Part shown: one piece after another, positions 1 to 5,775 of the stretch | Layout of the letters: every line of letters begins with the position of its first letter | Numbering within the stretch: the stretch's first letter is position 1 | Assembly: GCA_025061935.1 (NCBI GenBank) | Contig: JANWZY010000115.1 | Coordinates: 1-8,938 of the forward strand | Reading direction: 5' to 3' | Length of the DNA: 8,938 nt | DNA from: Verrucomicrobiia bacterium | GTDB lineage: Bacteria; Verrucomicrobiota; Verrucomicrobiia; Limisphaerales; DTLC01 | The notes under the pieces: generated by a model | Seen by the model: the letters and a program-made list of their open reading frames with translations, nothing else | Told to the model about the DNA's origin: nothing | The model's database searches: none | Position numbers and translations under genes: made by a program

Positions 1-2
1 TT

Positions 3-221
3 GCAGGATTCGGCAGCCTGGTAATTGCAGAGCATCAAGGCATCGCAAGCCTCGGATGGGTCATGGCGTTGGGCGTAGGTTCATGCATGGTAGCAGGCCT
101 GACTTTCTTGCCAGCCATGCTTGCACTCCTACTCCGGCGCGGCCTGTTGAAAATTCAACCCAGTGCCGGCCTGACATCGTCGGACACTGGGTCGGGAGGA
201 ACCGACTTAAAGCCTTCCTAA
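3..221 (+). CDS. MMPL/RND-type transporter, C-terminal end (5' partial, HpnN-like)
   Basis: An open frame enters from the left edge and runs 72 codons to a TAA at 219-221. The visible part starts with a G-F-G-S-L-V-I-A block followed by H-Q-G-I-A-S-L-G, then a long hydrophobic stretch (about residues 18-46) containing F-L-P-A-M-L-A-L-L, and ends in a polar tail. A glycine-rich entry, the H-x-G-I-A-S-L-G turn and a last membrane helix ending in F-L-P-A are typical of the C-terminal transmembrane bundle of MMPL-family RND transporters, including the HpnN group linked to hopanoid and other lipid export. Assignment to MMPL is from this pattern alone; the HpnN subtype is an inference. As the final helix is intact, the gene ends normally and is only cut by the window edge. 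It lies upstream of an MCE lipid transport operon on the same strand, which fits a lipid theme, but the 739-base gap makes co-transcription uncertain. Confidence 0.7.
   Translation, partial: AGFGSLVIAEHQGIASLGWVMALGVGSCMVAGLTFLPAMLALLLRRGLLKIQPSAGLTSSDTGSGGTDLKPS
158..192. repeat. Perfect 8-bp inverted repeat in the 3' end of the transporter gene
   Basis: ACCCAGTG (158-165) is the exact reverse complement of CACTGGGT (185-192), with a 19-base spacer. It lies inside the last codons of the transporter gene, 27 bases before the stop. No T-run follows, so it does not look like an intrinsic terminator. Function unknown; it may be chance. Confidence 0.35.
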
Positions 222-525
222 TTTCGCTTACAGATTGTAGTTGGTTCGCGCCTTTCGTCAATAATTATTTTCCCCAAGCCCCGGCCGGCGACCCCATGGC
301 TGAGATTCGAGCCAATCCGACCTAGTGCGACCGTGCGTTGGCCATAATGTCATCACGCTCGGCAATATGCACTTCGAGCCGCATTCGATATTTGTCCAAA
401 CCGTACCGGCTGGCGTACTTGGGTCCATACGCAGCGGCGTTTCCACGACCTCACGTAACGTGTCAACTCCCTGGTTTGACCCGCACGGCGGTTAATGAGC
501 CATCCCTCCAACCCGATTCCATTAA

Positions 526-613
526 AGCCCGGCTTCATAAATGCTTGAAAGCACCAGCCCCATGAACAGCTCGGCGCTTGCAGACCCGTGCCTGCATGAA
601 CCGGGCTGAAGCC
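526..613. repeat. Long-range inverted repeat with alternative pairing; possible structured RNA
   Basis: The arm at 526-538 (AGCCCGGCTTCAT) pairs with 596-607 (ATGAACCGGGCT) over 12 base pairs with a single bulged C at 533. Inside are a small hairpin TGCT-TGAA-AGCA (542-553) and GCAG/CTGC (580-583 with 592-595), which stacks directly against the outer stem. The same 5' arm can instead pair GGCTTCA (531-537) with TGAAGCC (607-613), so two mutually exclusive folds exist. The base pairing is read directly from the sequence. That it is transcribed or functional is inference; no known RNA family is recognised. Confidence 0.4.
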
Positions 614-671
614 AGGTGTTAATTAAATGTGCTACTCGCTATTGCAGTCCCAAGAGAAGTCTAAAATCCAA

Positions 672-705
672 GGCCGAATTAAACGACGCCGCGAGATATT
701 CGGTC
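672..705. repeat. 8-bp stem-loop in the intergenic region
   Basis: GGCCGAAT (672-679) pairs with ATTCGGTC (698-705) with one G-T wobble and an 18-base loop. It lies about 60 bases after the larger structure at 526-613, so both might belong to one folded leader or small RNA. There is no T-run behind it, which argues against an intrinsic terminator. Could be chance. Confidence 0.25.
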
Positions 706-914
706 GAATGGAAAAGTTGCGCGCTGGTGACAACCCGCACCGTCTCCGAACCGATCGGGGCGTCTGCCCGAATCAAATTGCGCGGCCACGTTTTTTCTCA
801 AAACTTCCCCAGCTCAACTGGGCGTACATCAAACTCAAACCAGGAACAGGCCGGCCACCGAATTTTCCGGCTCGTCAACGCGTTCAGCGCGAAGAGTAGT
901 GAAACGTCGCACGC

Positions 915-943
915 TTGAACCTGAATAAACCACTGTTTAGCAT
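915..943 (+). promoter_or_regulatory. Weak sigma70-like promoter candidate for the MCE operon
   Basis: TTGAAC (915-920, 4 of 6 matches to TTGACA) and TAGCAT (938-943, 4 of 6 matches to TATAAT) are 17 bases apart, the ideal spacing. Transcription would begin near 950 and leave only about ten bases of leader before the ATG at 961. That fits the lack of a Shine-Dalgarno sequence there, but matches this weak are common by chance. Confidence 0.2.
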
Positions 944-960
944 CCACGCCAAAACGATAC

Positions 961-2562
961 ATGGTGGTCAAACGTGGGTTGCGTTGGCACGCCGGCGTCG
1001 TGTGCGGAACAATAGGACTGCTGCTGGGTTGGCCGTGTCCGCACGCGGATGCGTGGGTCAGCTTTGGCCCGGTCTGGTGCCGGTGGCACGCGCCCGACTC
1101 GGCCCTGACAAACCTCGAGGCGCTAGGCCCGTTCATCAGCCACTCAATTGGGAGCAATACGCTCGAAGTGGCCTTGCGCCCATTGATAGCATACAGCCGG
1201 GACAGTACTACCGAATCTGCTGAACTCGATTTTTTGTACCCCGTGTTCACGTGGGACCGGCGCGGGCGCGAAACCCGACTCCAGTTGCTCCAGCTTCTGA
1301 ACGCATCGTGCGGGACAACCCACACCGACACCAATTACGTGAGGTTAACGGCGTTCCCGGTGATTTTCATCCAGCGCTCGCCCGACCCCACACAGGAATA
1401 CAGTGCGCTGTTCCCGATCTGCGGCAAGTTAAAGAACAGGTTTTCCCGCGACGAGATCGAGTTCGTACTTTGGCCTCTGTACGTGAAGACAGTCCGCGCT
1501 GCACCCAACGCGCCGATGGAGCCACCAACAGGCCATGGGTCACCCGAGGCCAAATCCGCACATACCCTTGAACAGATTGTGACTATCAATTTTCTTGCAC
1601 CCATATTCCACCTGCGCAGTGGCCCCAGCTTGCGCGGATGGCAGGTGTGGCCGTTGGCAGGCCACGAGCTTAAGACGCCAACATTGCGCACAAACGAATG
1701 GGGTGAAGCCGAACTGGTTCCCGGCCACGAAACGCGATTCTTCCTTTGGCCGATCTGGCTCGACCAGACACGGAACACTGGCACCACGAATGAACAGCGC
1801 CATATTGCATGCCTGCCACTATACACACGGCTCCGCTCGCCTACGCGTGACTCGACTTCGTACCTCTGGCCAGTCGGCATCACTGTTACCAGGGACCGCA
1901 CACGGGGCTACCGCGAAGTGGCAGCCCCTTGGCCTGTGGTGATGTTCGGAACCGGTCCCGACAAAACAATGCGGCGCGTCTTTCCGTTGTTTAGCTACGC
2001 ACGCACCCCCACCGCCCAAAGGGAATCGTACTTCTGGCCGATCTACAACAAAACGCGGTTTGACACCGGTTCCGGAACCCGTGACCGGACGCGCATTCTG
2101 TTTTTCTTCGTCTCGGACACGCACGAGCAAAATTTCGAGACGGGCGCGTGGCGCCGGCGCACTGCGGTCTGGCCACTGTTTAGCTCAAGCCGTGAGTTTG
2201 ATGGCAAATCCCGGGTACAGTTGTTTGCTTTACTGGAGCCGTTCCTGCCCAACAACGCAGGCGTGGCGCGTAGCTACGCCCCGCTTTGGTCAGTGTGGCG
2301 CGCAGAGAAAAATCCGCAGGCCGGGGTCACAAACTACTCGGTCCTATGGAACCTGTACCGTGCTGAGAAGCGCGCGGAGGTACAGCGCTGGTCGTTTTTG
2401 TTAGGCCTGTTTCAGTCCGAGTCGCGGGCCGGTCAAAAACGCTTGCGCGTGTTCTATCTTCCGATAACCAAAAGGTTGGACTGCACACAGCGCGCCTCAT
2501 GCACAAGCGTTGCGACTTCGCCTCCTGCGGCTTCCGAGGCGCACGCCCGTGGCGTACAGTAA
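961..2562 (+). CDS. Exported W/F-P repeat protein of unknown function, first gene of the MCE operon
   Basis: I do not recognise a named family. The 533-residue product begins with a classical signal peptide: basic residues K4-R5-R8, a hydrophobic core at about 11-24, and a likely signal peptidase I site after A-D-A (29-31). C26 sits in G-W-P-C, which is not a lipobox. The rest, residues 73-502, carries about 19 copies of a short motif, hydrophobic-W/F/L-P-hydrophobic-aromatic, usually followed by a polar turn with arginine. Clear copies are LWPLY (170-174), LWPIW (262-266), VFPLF (340-344), FWPIY (358-362) and VWPLF (403-407). Spacing is mostly 17-23 residues, with larger gaps near 40 where a copy seems degenerate. 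Regular short aromatic strands with polar turns suggest a beta-rich fold such as a barrel or propeller; this is inference. The C-terminal 30 residues look disordered. The start at 961 is chosen because it gives the signal peptide; no Shine-Dalgarno is visible. The stop lies 15 bases before mlaE, so a role with the lipid transporter is plausible. Confidence 0.88.
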   Translation: MVVKRGLRWHAGVVCGTIGLLLGWPCPHADAWVSFGPVWCRWHAPDSALTNLEALGPFISHSIGSNTLEVALRPLIAYSRDSTTESAELDFLYPVFTWDRRGRETRLQLLQLLNASCGTTHTDTNYVRLTAFPVIFIQRSPDPTQEYSALFPICGKLKNRFSRDEIEFVLWPLYVKTVRAAPNAPMEPPTGHGSPEAKSAHTLEQIVTINFLAPIFHLRSGPSLRGWQVWPLAGHELKTPTLRTNEWGEAELVPGHETRFFLWPIWLDQTRNTGTTNEQRHIACLPLYTRLRSPTRDSTSYLWPVGITVTRDRTRGYREVAAPWPVVMFGTGPDKTMRRVFPLFSYARTPTAQRESYFWPIYNKTRFDTGSGTRDRTRILFFFVSDTHEQNFETGAWRRRTAVWPLFSSSREFDGKSRVQLFALLEPFLPNNAGVARSYAPLWSVWRAEKNPQAGVTNYSVLWNLYRAEKRAEVQRWSFLLGLFQSESRAGQKRLRVFYLPITKRLDCTQRASCTSVATSPPAASEAHARGVQ

Positions 2563-2577
2563 AGCTACCTACCGCGT

Positions 2578-3321
2578 ATGTTCCGGAACATTGGCGAAAT
2601 GGTCCTGTTGTGGTGGCAGACCACGATGGCGTTGCCACTGGTGTGGCGGCACCGCCAAAAAATCTTCCACCAGTTATACGAGGTCGGCAATGCGAGCCTG
2701 CTGATGGTTTGCGTGCTGTCGTTATTCATCGGTGGCGTGCTGGCGCTGCAAACCGGCCCGGTCCTCGCCGAGCGCGGCTTGACAGGTGTCATCGGCCCGT
2801 TGGTCGGCGTATCCATGTGCAAAGAATTGGCACCCGTAATGATGGCGGTATTGATTGCAGGCAGAATTGGCTCGGCCATGGCCGCCGAGATCGGCTCGAT
2901 GCGCGTGTATCAGGAGATCGACGCGCTGCGAACAATGAACATCAACCCTATCCATTACCTGGTTTTGCCGCGGCTGGTGGCCATATCAGTCGCGCTGCCA
3001 ATGCTCGTACTGTTCTCGATTCTGGTCGGGTGGTTTGGCGGCGCAACCGTGGCAGCATTGAATCCGCGAGTCGGTGTGCCATTCCGCGCATTCTTCCAAA
3101 CCTTAGGCGACACAGTCACTACTGGTGACGTACTAAACGGCTTGTTCAAAAGCCTCGTGTTCGCAGTTGTCATTGGCGTCGTTTCGTGCCATCAGGGCCT
3201 GACCACCATAGGCGGCCCCCGCGGCATTGGCAGGTCGGTAACCAAAGCTGTAGTAAATTCGATCGTGCTGATCCTGATTTTGGACTATTTCCTGACCAGA
3301 TTCCTCATGTACTTTGAATGA
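2578..3321 (+). CDS. mlaE: MlaE/YrbE-family ABC transporter permease
   Basis: This 247-residue inner-membrane permease is the transmembrane subunit of an MCE-type ABC transporter, which moves phospholipids or related lipids between inner membrane and periplasm. The length is normal for MlaE. An amphipathic N-terminal segment (1-30) precedes hydrophobic spans at about 40-60, 84-100, 128-160, 190-206 and 224-244. The family signature is well kept: K-E-L-A-P-V at 82-87, then A-G-R-I-G-S-A (94-100) and A-A-E-I-G-S-M (102-108), ending in E-I-D-A-L (113-117), the region that contacts the ATPase. A second conserved block K-S-L-V-F...S-C-H-Q-G lies at 191-207, and a glycine-rich G-G-P-R-G-I-G-R (212-219) follows. 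The ATG at 2578 has no obvious Shine-Dalgarno; the N-terminus fits homologues in length. It follows the repeat-protein gene by 15 bases and precedes mlaF by 3, so the three are probably co-transcribed. Substrate specificity cannot be read from the sequence. Confidence 0.95.
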   Translation: MFRNIGEMVLLWWQTTMALPLVWRHRQKIFHQLYEVGNASLLMVCVLSLFIGGVLALQTGPVLAERGLTGVIGPLVGVSMCKELAPVMMAVLIAGRIGSAMAAEIGSMRVYQEIDALRTMNINPIHYLVLPRLVAISVALPMLVLFSILVGWFGGATVAALNPRVGVPFRAFFQTLGDTVTTGDVLNGLFKSLVFAVVIGVVSCHQGLTTIGGPRGIGRSVTKAVVNSIVLILILDYFLTRFLMYFE

Positions 3322-3324
3322 CCG

Positions 3325-4092
3325 ATGAACATGCCCGGATCACCCAGTGCAGGCGTGAGCGTACAAGTGCAGGGCCTGCGCAAAAGTTTCAACGGCCACG
3401 AAATCCTGAAGGGCTTGGATTTCGACGTGGCGCGCGGTGAAATTTTTGTAATCATGGGGCCGAGCGGCAGCGGTAAGACCATGCTGCTCAAGCACATTAT
3501 CGGGCTCGAGACGCCCGACGCGGGCCAGATTTTGATCGAAGGCGAGCCGATCACCGCGCCAGGTGTGCGTGATAAATACCGCTTGGCCATGGTGTTCCAA
3601 TCCAGCGCATTGCTTAACTCATTGACGGTGGGCGAAAACGTGGGCCTGTACTTGACCGAGCACCGGCTGAAACCGCCCGACGAGATCGCGCGGATCGTGG
3701 CTGAGAAGCTCGAATTGGTCGGCTTGCGCGGCACAGAAAACAAAATGCCCAGCGAGCTTTCCGGCGGGATGAAAAAACGGGTTGCCATCGCTCGCGCACT
3801 CGTCGTTGAACCGCAACTCATTTTATACGACGAGCCGACGGCCGAGCTTGACCCGTTGTCGGCTGTCACAATCGCTAACGAAATCGTTCGGTTACGCGAC
3901 CGCATCGGTGCCACATCGCTTGTGGTTACGCACGACCGCGACCTAGCGTTCGGCGTGGCCGACAGGCTCGCCGTATTGCACGATGGGATTATTATTTGCA
4001 TTGGCAAGCCAGACGAGGTTAGGCAATGCCCAAACCCGATAGTCCAACGGTTCCTTAATGCAGATTTTAAACCGACAAACCAGACAAAGTAG
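3325..4092 (+). CDS. mlaF: MlaF-family ABC transporter ATP-binding protein
   Basis: This 255-residue cytoplasmic ATPase powers the MlaE permease. All ABC motifs are present in order: Walker A GPSGSGKT (45-52), Q-loop glutamine Q92 in V-F-Q-S-S-A-L, signature LSGGM (145-149) followed by K-K-R-V-A-I-A-R-A-L, Walker B LILYDE (165-170) with catalytic E170, and switch histidine H203 in V-T-H-D. The LSGGM form of the signature and the S-A-L-L-N-S-L-T-V segment after the Q-loop are typical of the MlaF/Mkl branch, not amino-acid importers. The D-loop reads A-E-L-D-P, where glycine is more usual in place of the glutamate. The predicted start at 3325 lies 3 bases after the mlaE stop; M3 (3331) is an equally possible start and nothing upstream decides between them. 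The stop is 2 bases before mlaD. An active ATPase is expected, with two copies binding two MlaE. Confidence 0.96.
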   Translation: MNMPGSPSAGVSVQVQGLRKSFNGHEILKGLDFDVARGEIFVIMGPSGSGKTMLLKHIIGLETPDAGQILIEGEPITAPGVRDKYRLAMVFQSSALLNSLTVGENVGLYLTEHRLKPPDEIARIVAEKLELVGLRGTENKMPSELSGGMKKRVAIARALVVEPQLILYDEPTAELDPLSAVTIANEIVRLRDRIGATSLVVTHDRDLAFGVADRLAVLHDGIIICIGKPDEVRQCPNPIVQRFLNADFKPTNQTK

Positions 4093-4094
4093 CC

Positions 4095-5069
4095 ATGAAA
4101 AAGGACTCGCTCGAAACTCGGCTAGGCATGTTCGTCGGCGTTGCGCTTATCGCAGCGTTCATCATTTTGGAAACCATTGGCGGGTTAGAGGTGTTTAAAC
4201 CCGGTTATCGTATCCATGCCTATTTCAGCTCTGTGCAGGAACTTACCGAAGGCGCGCCGGTCAAAATGGCAGGGGTCCCAGTCGGCCGTGTCGAGCGCAT
4301 CGCCTTCGCTGATAACCGTGTCAAGGTGACAATGAAGCTCGAGCCAGGAGCGCCGGTTAAGACCGATAGCAAGGCGACCATAAAATTCACCGGTTTGATG
4401 GGCCAAAACTTTGTCGCGATCGATTTCGGGTCGCCCGACGCGCCACGCGTCGAAAACAATGCCACAATTTCGAGCACCGAATTGCCAGACTTCGCCGGGC
4501 TTATGACCAAACTCGACAACGTAGCGACAGGCATCGAAAACCTCACCAAAAGCTTCACCGGCGACAAAATAGACAATCTGCTCGGGCCGCTGGTGGACTT
4601 CGTCAAACAGAACCGCGAACCGCTATCAGATGCCATTCAAAACATCCGCGACATCTCCGCTCAAATTTCGGCGGGTAAAGGAACCGTGGGCAAACTCATC
4701 TTCGACGACGCGCTTTACAACTCAGCCCTGGCAACAGTCACGAACATTCAGGACGCAGCAGCCGAGGCGCGGCTAGCAGTTGCAGACGCGCGCAAGATCA
4801 TCAGCAAAGTAAACGCAGGCGAAGGCACACTCGGCAAGATCCTAACCGACGAAGCCATTTACCGCGACGCCGCCGCGTCCGCGGCCAATCTGCGCGAAAT
4901 ACTGGAAAAAATTAACCGGGGCCAAGGCACCGCGGGCAAGCTCGTTAACGACGAAGCCCTATTCAACAACGCAAAGGCAACACTGCAAAAAATTGACAAA
5001 GCCGCCGAAGGCCTCGAAGACCAAGGCCCCCTGAGCGTGCTCGGCATCGCTGTAAGCAGCCTGTTTTAA
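4095..5069 (+). CDS. mlaD: MlaD-type MCE-domain lipid transport protein with C-terminal repeats
   Basis: This 324-residue protein is the periplasmic, membrane-anchored substrate-binding component of the MCE transporter. A short basic N-terminus is followed by one membrane helix (about 11-28). The MCE domain spans about 36-113, with the V-P-V-G-R-V-E-R-I element at 61-69 and K-F-T-G-L-M-G-Q-N-F-V-A-I-D near its end (97-110). Residues 135-190 look helical. Behind them come three copies of G-x-G-T-x-G-K-(L/I)-x-x-D-(D/E)-A-(L/I)-(Y/F) at 194-208, 242-256 and 276-290, separated by alanine-rich helical spacers. The protein ends in a hydrophobic G-P-L-S-V-L-G-I-A-V-S-S-L-F tail. E. coli MlaD is much shorter (about 180 residues), so this is the long MCE type. 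MCE proteins typically form hexameric rings on MlaE/MlaF; the helices and repeats may extend the channel into the periplasm, which is inference. It is the last gene of the operon, and no mlaC or mlaB follows. Confidence 0.93.
   Translation: MKKDSLETRLGMFVGVALIAAFIILETIGGLEVFKPGYRIHAYFSSVQELTEGAPVKMAGVPVGRVERIAFADNRVKVTMKLEPGAPVKTDSKATIKFTGLMGQNFVAIDFGSPDAPRVENNATISSTELPDFAGLMTKLDNVATGIENLTKSFTGDKIDNLLGPLVDFVKQNREPLSDAIQNIRDISAQISAGKGTVGKLIFDDALYNSALATVTNIQDAAAEARLAVADARKIISKVNAGEGTLGKILTDEAIYRDAAASAANLREILEKINRGQGTAGKLVNDEALFNNAKATLQKIDKAAEGLEDQGPLSVLGIAVSSLF
4674..4970 (+). repeat. Three in-frame G-x-G-T-x-G-K-L repeats in mlaD
   Basis: Three copies of a 15-residue motif occur at residues 194-208, 242-256 and 276-290, with period lengths of 48 and then 34 residues. 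The repeats are clear in protein but diverged in DNA, so they are old and under selection, not a recent tandem duplication. Confidence 0.8.
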
Positions 5070-5134
5070 AAGCCACCCAAAGTTATTGGACATGCGCGTT
5101 TGAACCGGCCTAAAAGCCATTTAAGCTCAATCGC

Positions 5135-5148
5135 TGCGCCTCGGCGCA
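5135..5148. terminator. Small GC hairpin after mlaD, doubtful terminator
   Basis: TGCGC (5135-5139) and GCGCA (5144-5148) pair around the tetraloop CTCG, 66 bases after the mlaD stop. The stem is short and is followed by TTAGAAATTGG, not a T-run, so intrinsic termination is unlikely. It is the only compact hairpin close to the gene end. Confidence 0.15.
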
Positions 5149-5267
5149 TTAGAAATTGGCTACACCCACTCGCGAACTCGCAGACTGCAGGGAGCCGCCG
5201 TACCACTTCTGCCCAGAACCCAAATTGCCATTTAATTACCGCAATCAGAAAGCTCAATGTCACCGGC

Positions 5268-5313
5268 GCGCCTGCCTAGCGCGCTAGCGTGAACTGCGCC
5301 AGTTCGCAGGCGC
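5268..5313. repeat. Compact perfect three-way-junction (cloverleaf-like) inverted repeat
   Basis: An outer stem pairs GCGCCTGC (5268-5275) exactly with GCAGGCGC (5306-5313). Directly inside it sit two further symmetrical elements: the perfect 12-base palindrome CTAGCGCGCTAG (5276-5287), then a three-base linker, then GAACT-gcgcc-AGTTC (5291-5305), which abuts the 3' strand of the outer stem. All 17 base pairs are Watson-Crick and only the linker and the two small loops are left over. The palindrome and pairing are seen directly. Whether it acts as DNA cruciform, as folded RNA, as a mobile-element end or as a protein site is unknown. Confidence 0.5.
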
Positions 5314-5775
5314 TCTCCTCATACCCCCACCTCCGGCCAGTTCTACCAAACACTACTCGGCACAAGACCAATGCCGCAATCGCAATTCACGTCATTCAAG
5401 GTAGCCCGCGCTCAGTTGCGCACGTTGAAACGCGGTACGCACGGAACCGGCTTCTTTGGGCCACCGACTCTTCACAAACGCGCCTACGGTTACCAGGCCG
5501 CCGGCGAAAAACTCGGCGAGCCTTGCGTTATCTGCACTTACGCGACTCGGCGTTGGTTTGCCGCGTTTAATCCCCTGATCCCAAGGCGGAAACGTGCTCT
5601 CCCGTTTAGATAAAGCCCGTCCCTGTCTGCTTACCAGTCCTCTCGTTACACCTCGCCTCAAACCGTGTGAAGGGCACTAAACAAAACCGTCTTCTCACCT
5701 TGCACACACCCACGCCCAGGAACTGTACGCGTCCTCGAAACGGGCCGCTGTGGAAACGCCCATTGCAGACCAACC

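Larger units (their letters stand above)
222..960. other. 739-base intergenic region without a convincing gene
   Basis: Short open frames occur on both strands, but none shows a recognisable domain, a signal peptide, a usable ribosome binding site or a codon pattern like the neighbouring genes. The two longest overlap each other in different frames between 616 and 918. I see no tRNA, no direct repeats and no trace of a decayed known gene. The region does hold two inverted-repeat structures (526-613 and 672-705), a T6 run at 790-795 without a proper preceding hairpin, and a weak promoter candidate just before the next gene. It could be a long leader, hold a small RNA, or be non-functional spacer. 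Confidence 0.6.
5070..5775. other. 706-base convergent intergenic region without a convincing gene
   Basis: This gap separates the ends of mlaD (plus) and holA (minus). Short frames exist on both strands, for example 5371-5613 on plus and 5392-5661 on minus, but they overlap each other, lack any domain or ribosome binding site I can identify, and are best taken as chance. I find no hairpin with a T-run for either gene, no tRNA and no transposon remains. It does contain a small hairpin TGCGC-CTCG-GCGCA (5135-5148) and a striking three-way-junction sequence at 5268-5313. Seven hundred bases between convergent genes is long for a bacterium. Confidence 0.6.

Noticed and set aside
526..613. tRNA or known small RNA such as 6S or tmRNA
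   Set aside because: No anticodon arm, T-loop consensus, CCA-type end or recognised consensus; only the generic base pairing is supported.
790..795. T6 run as an intrinsic terminator
   Set aside because: The bases just upstream do not form a stable hairpin; the nearest, GGGC-GTCT-GCCC (758-769), is 20 bases away.
616..918. Two overlapping ~90-100 codon frames before the repeat-protein gene
   Set aside because: Basic, low-hydrophobicity products without motifs, in competing frames; best seen as chance in spacer DNA.
798..1334. 178-codon open frame on the minus strand
   Set aside because: It overlaps the start of the repeat-protein gene, which has a signal peptide and repeated motifs; the minus-strand product has no domain or exported character.
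1335..1901. 188-codon open frame on the minus strand
   Set aside because: Lies wholly antisense to the repeat-protein gene and shows no recognisable motif; such frames are common in GC-rich coding DNA.
2499..3128. 209-codon plus-strand frame bridging the repeat-protein gene and mlaE
   Set aside because: It runs out of frame over the conserved mlaE sequence, and the arginine-rich product has no known domain.
3285..4007. 240-codon open frame on the minus strand
   Set aside because: It is antisense to mlaF, whose ABC motifs are complete; the serine- and arginine-rich product is typical of a reverse-strand shadow.
5371..5613. 80-codon frame in the convergent gap
   Set aside because: No Shine-Dalgarno, no domain, and an equally long minus-strand frame (5392-5661) covers the same bases, so neither is preferred.
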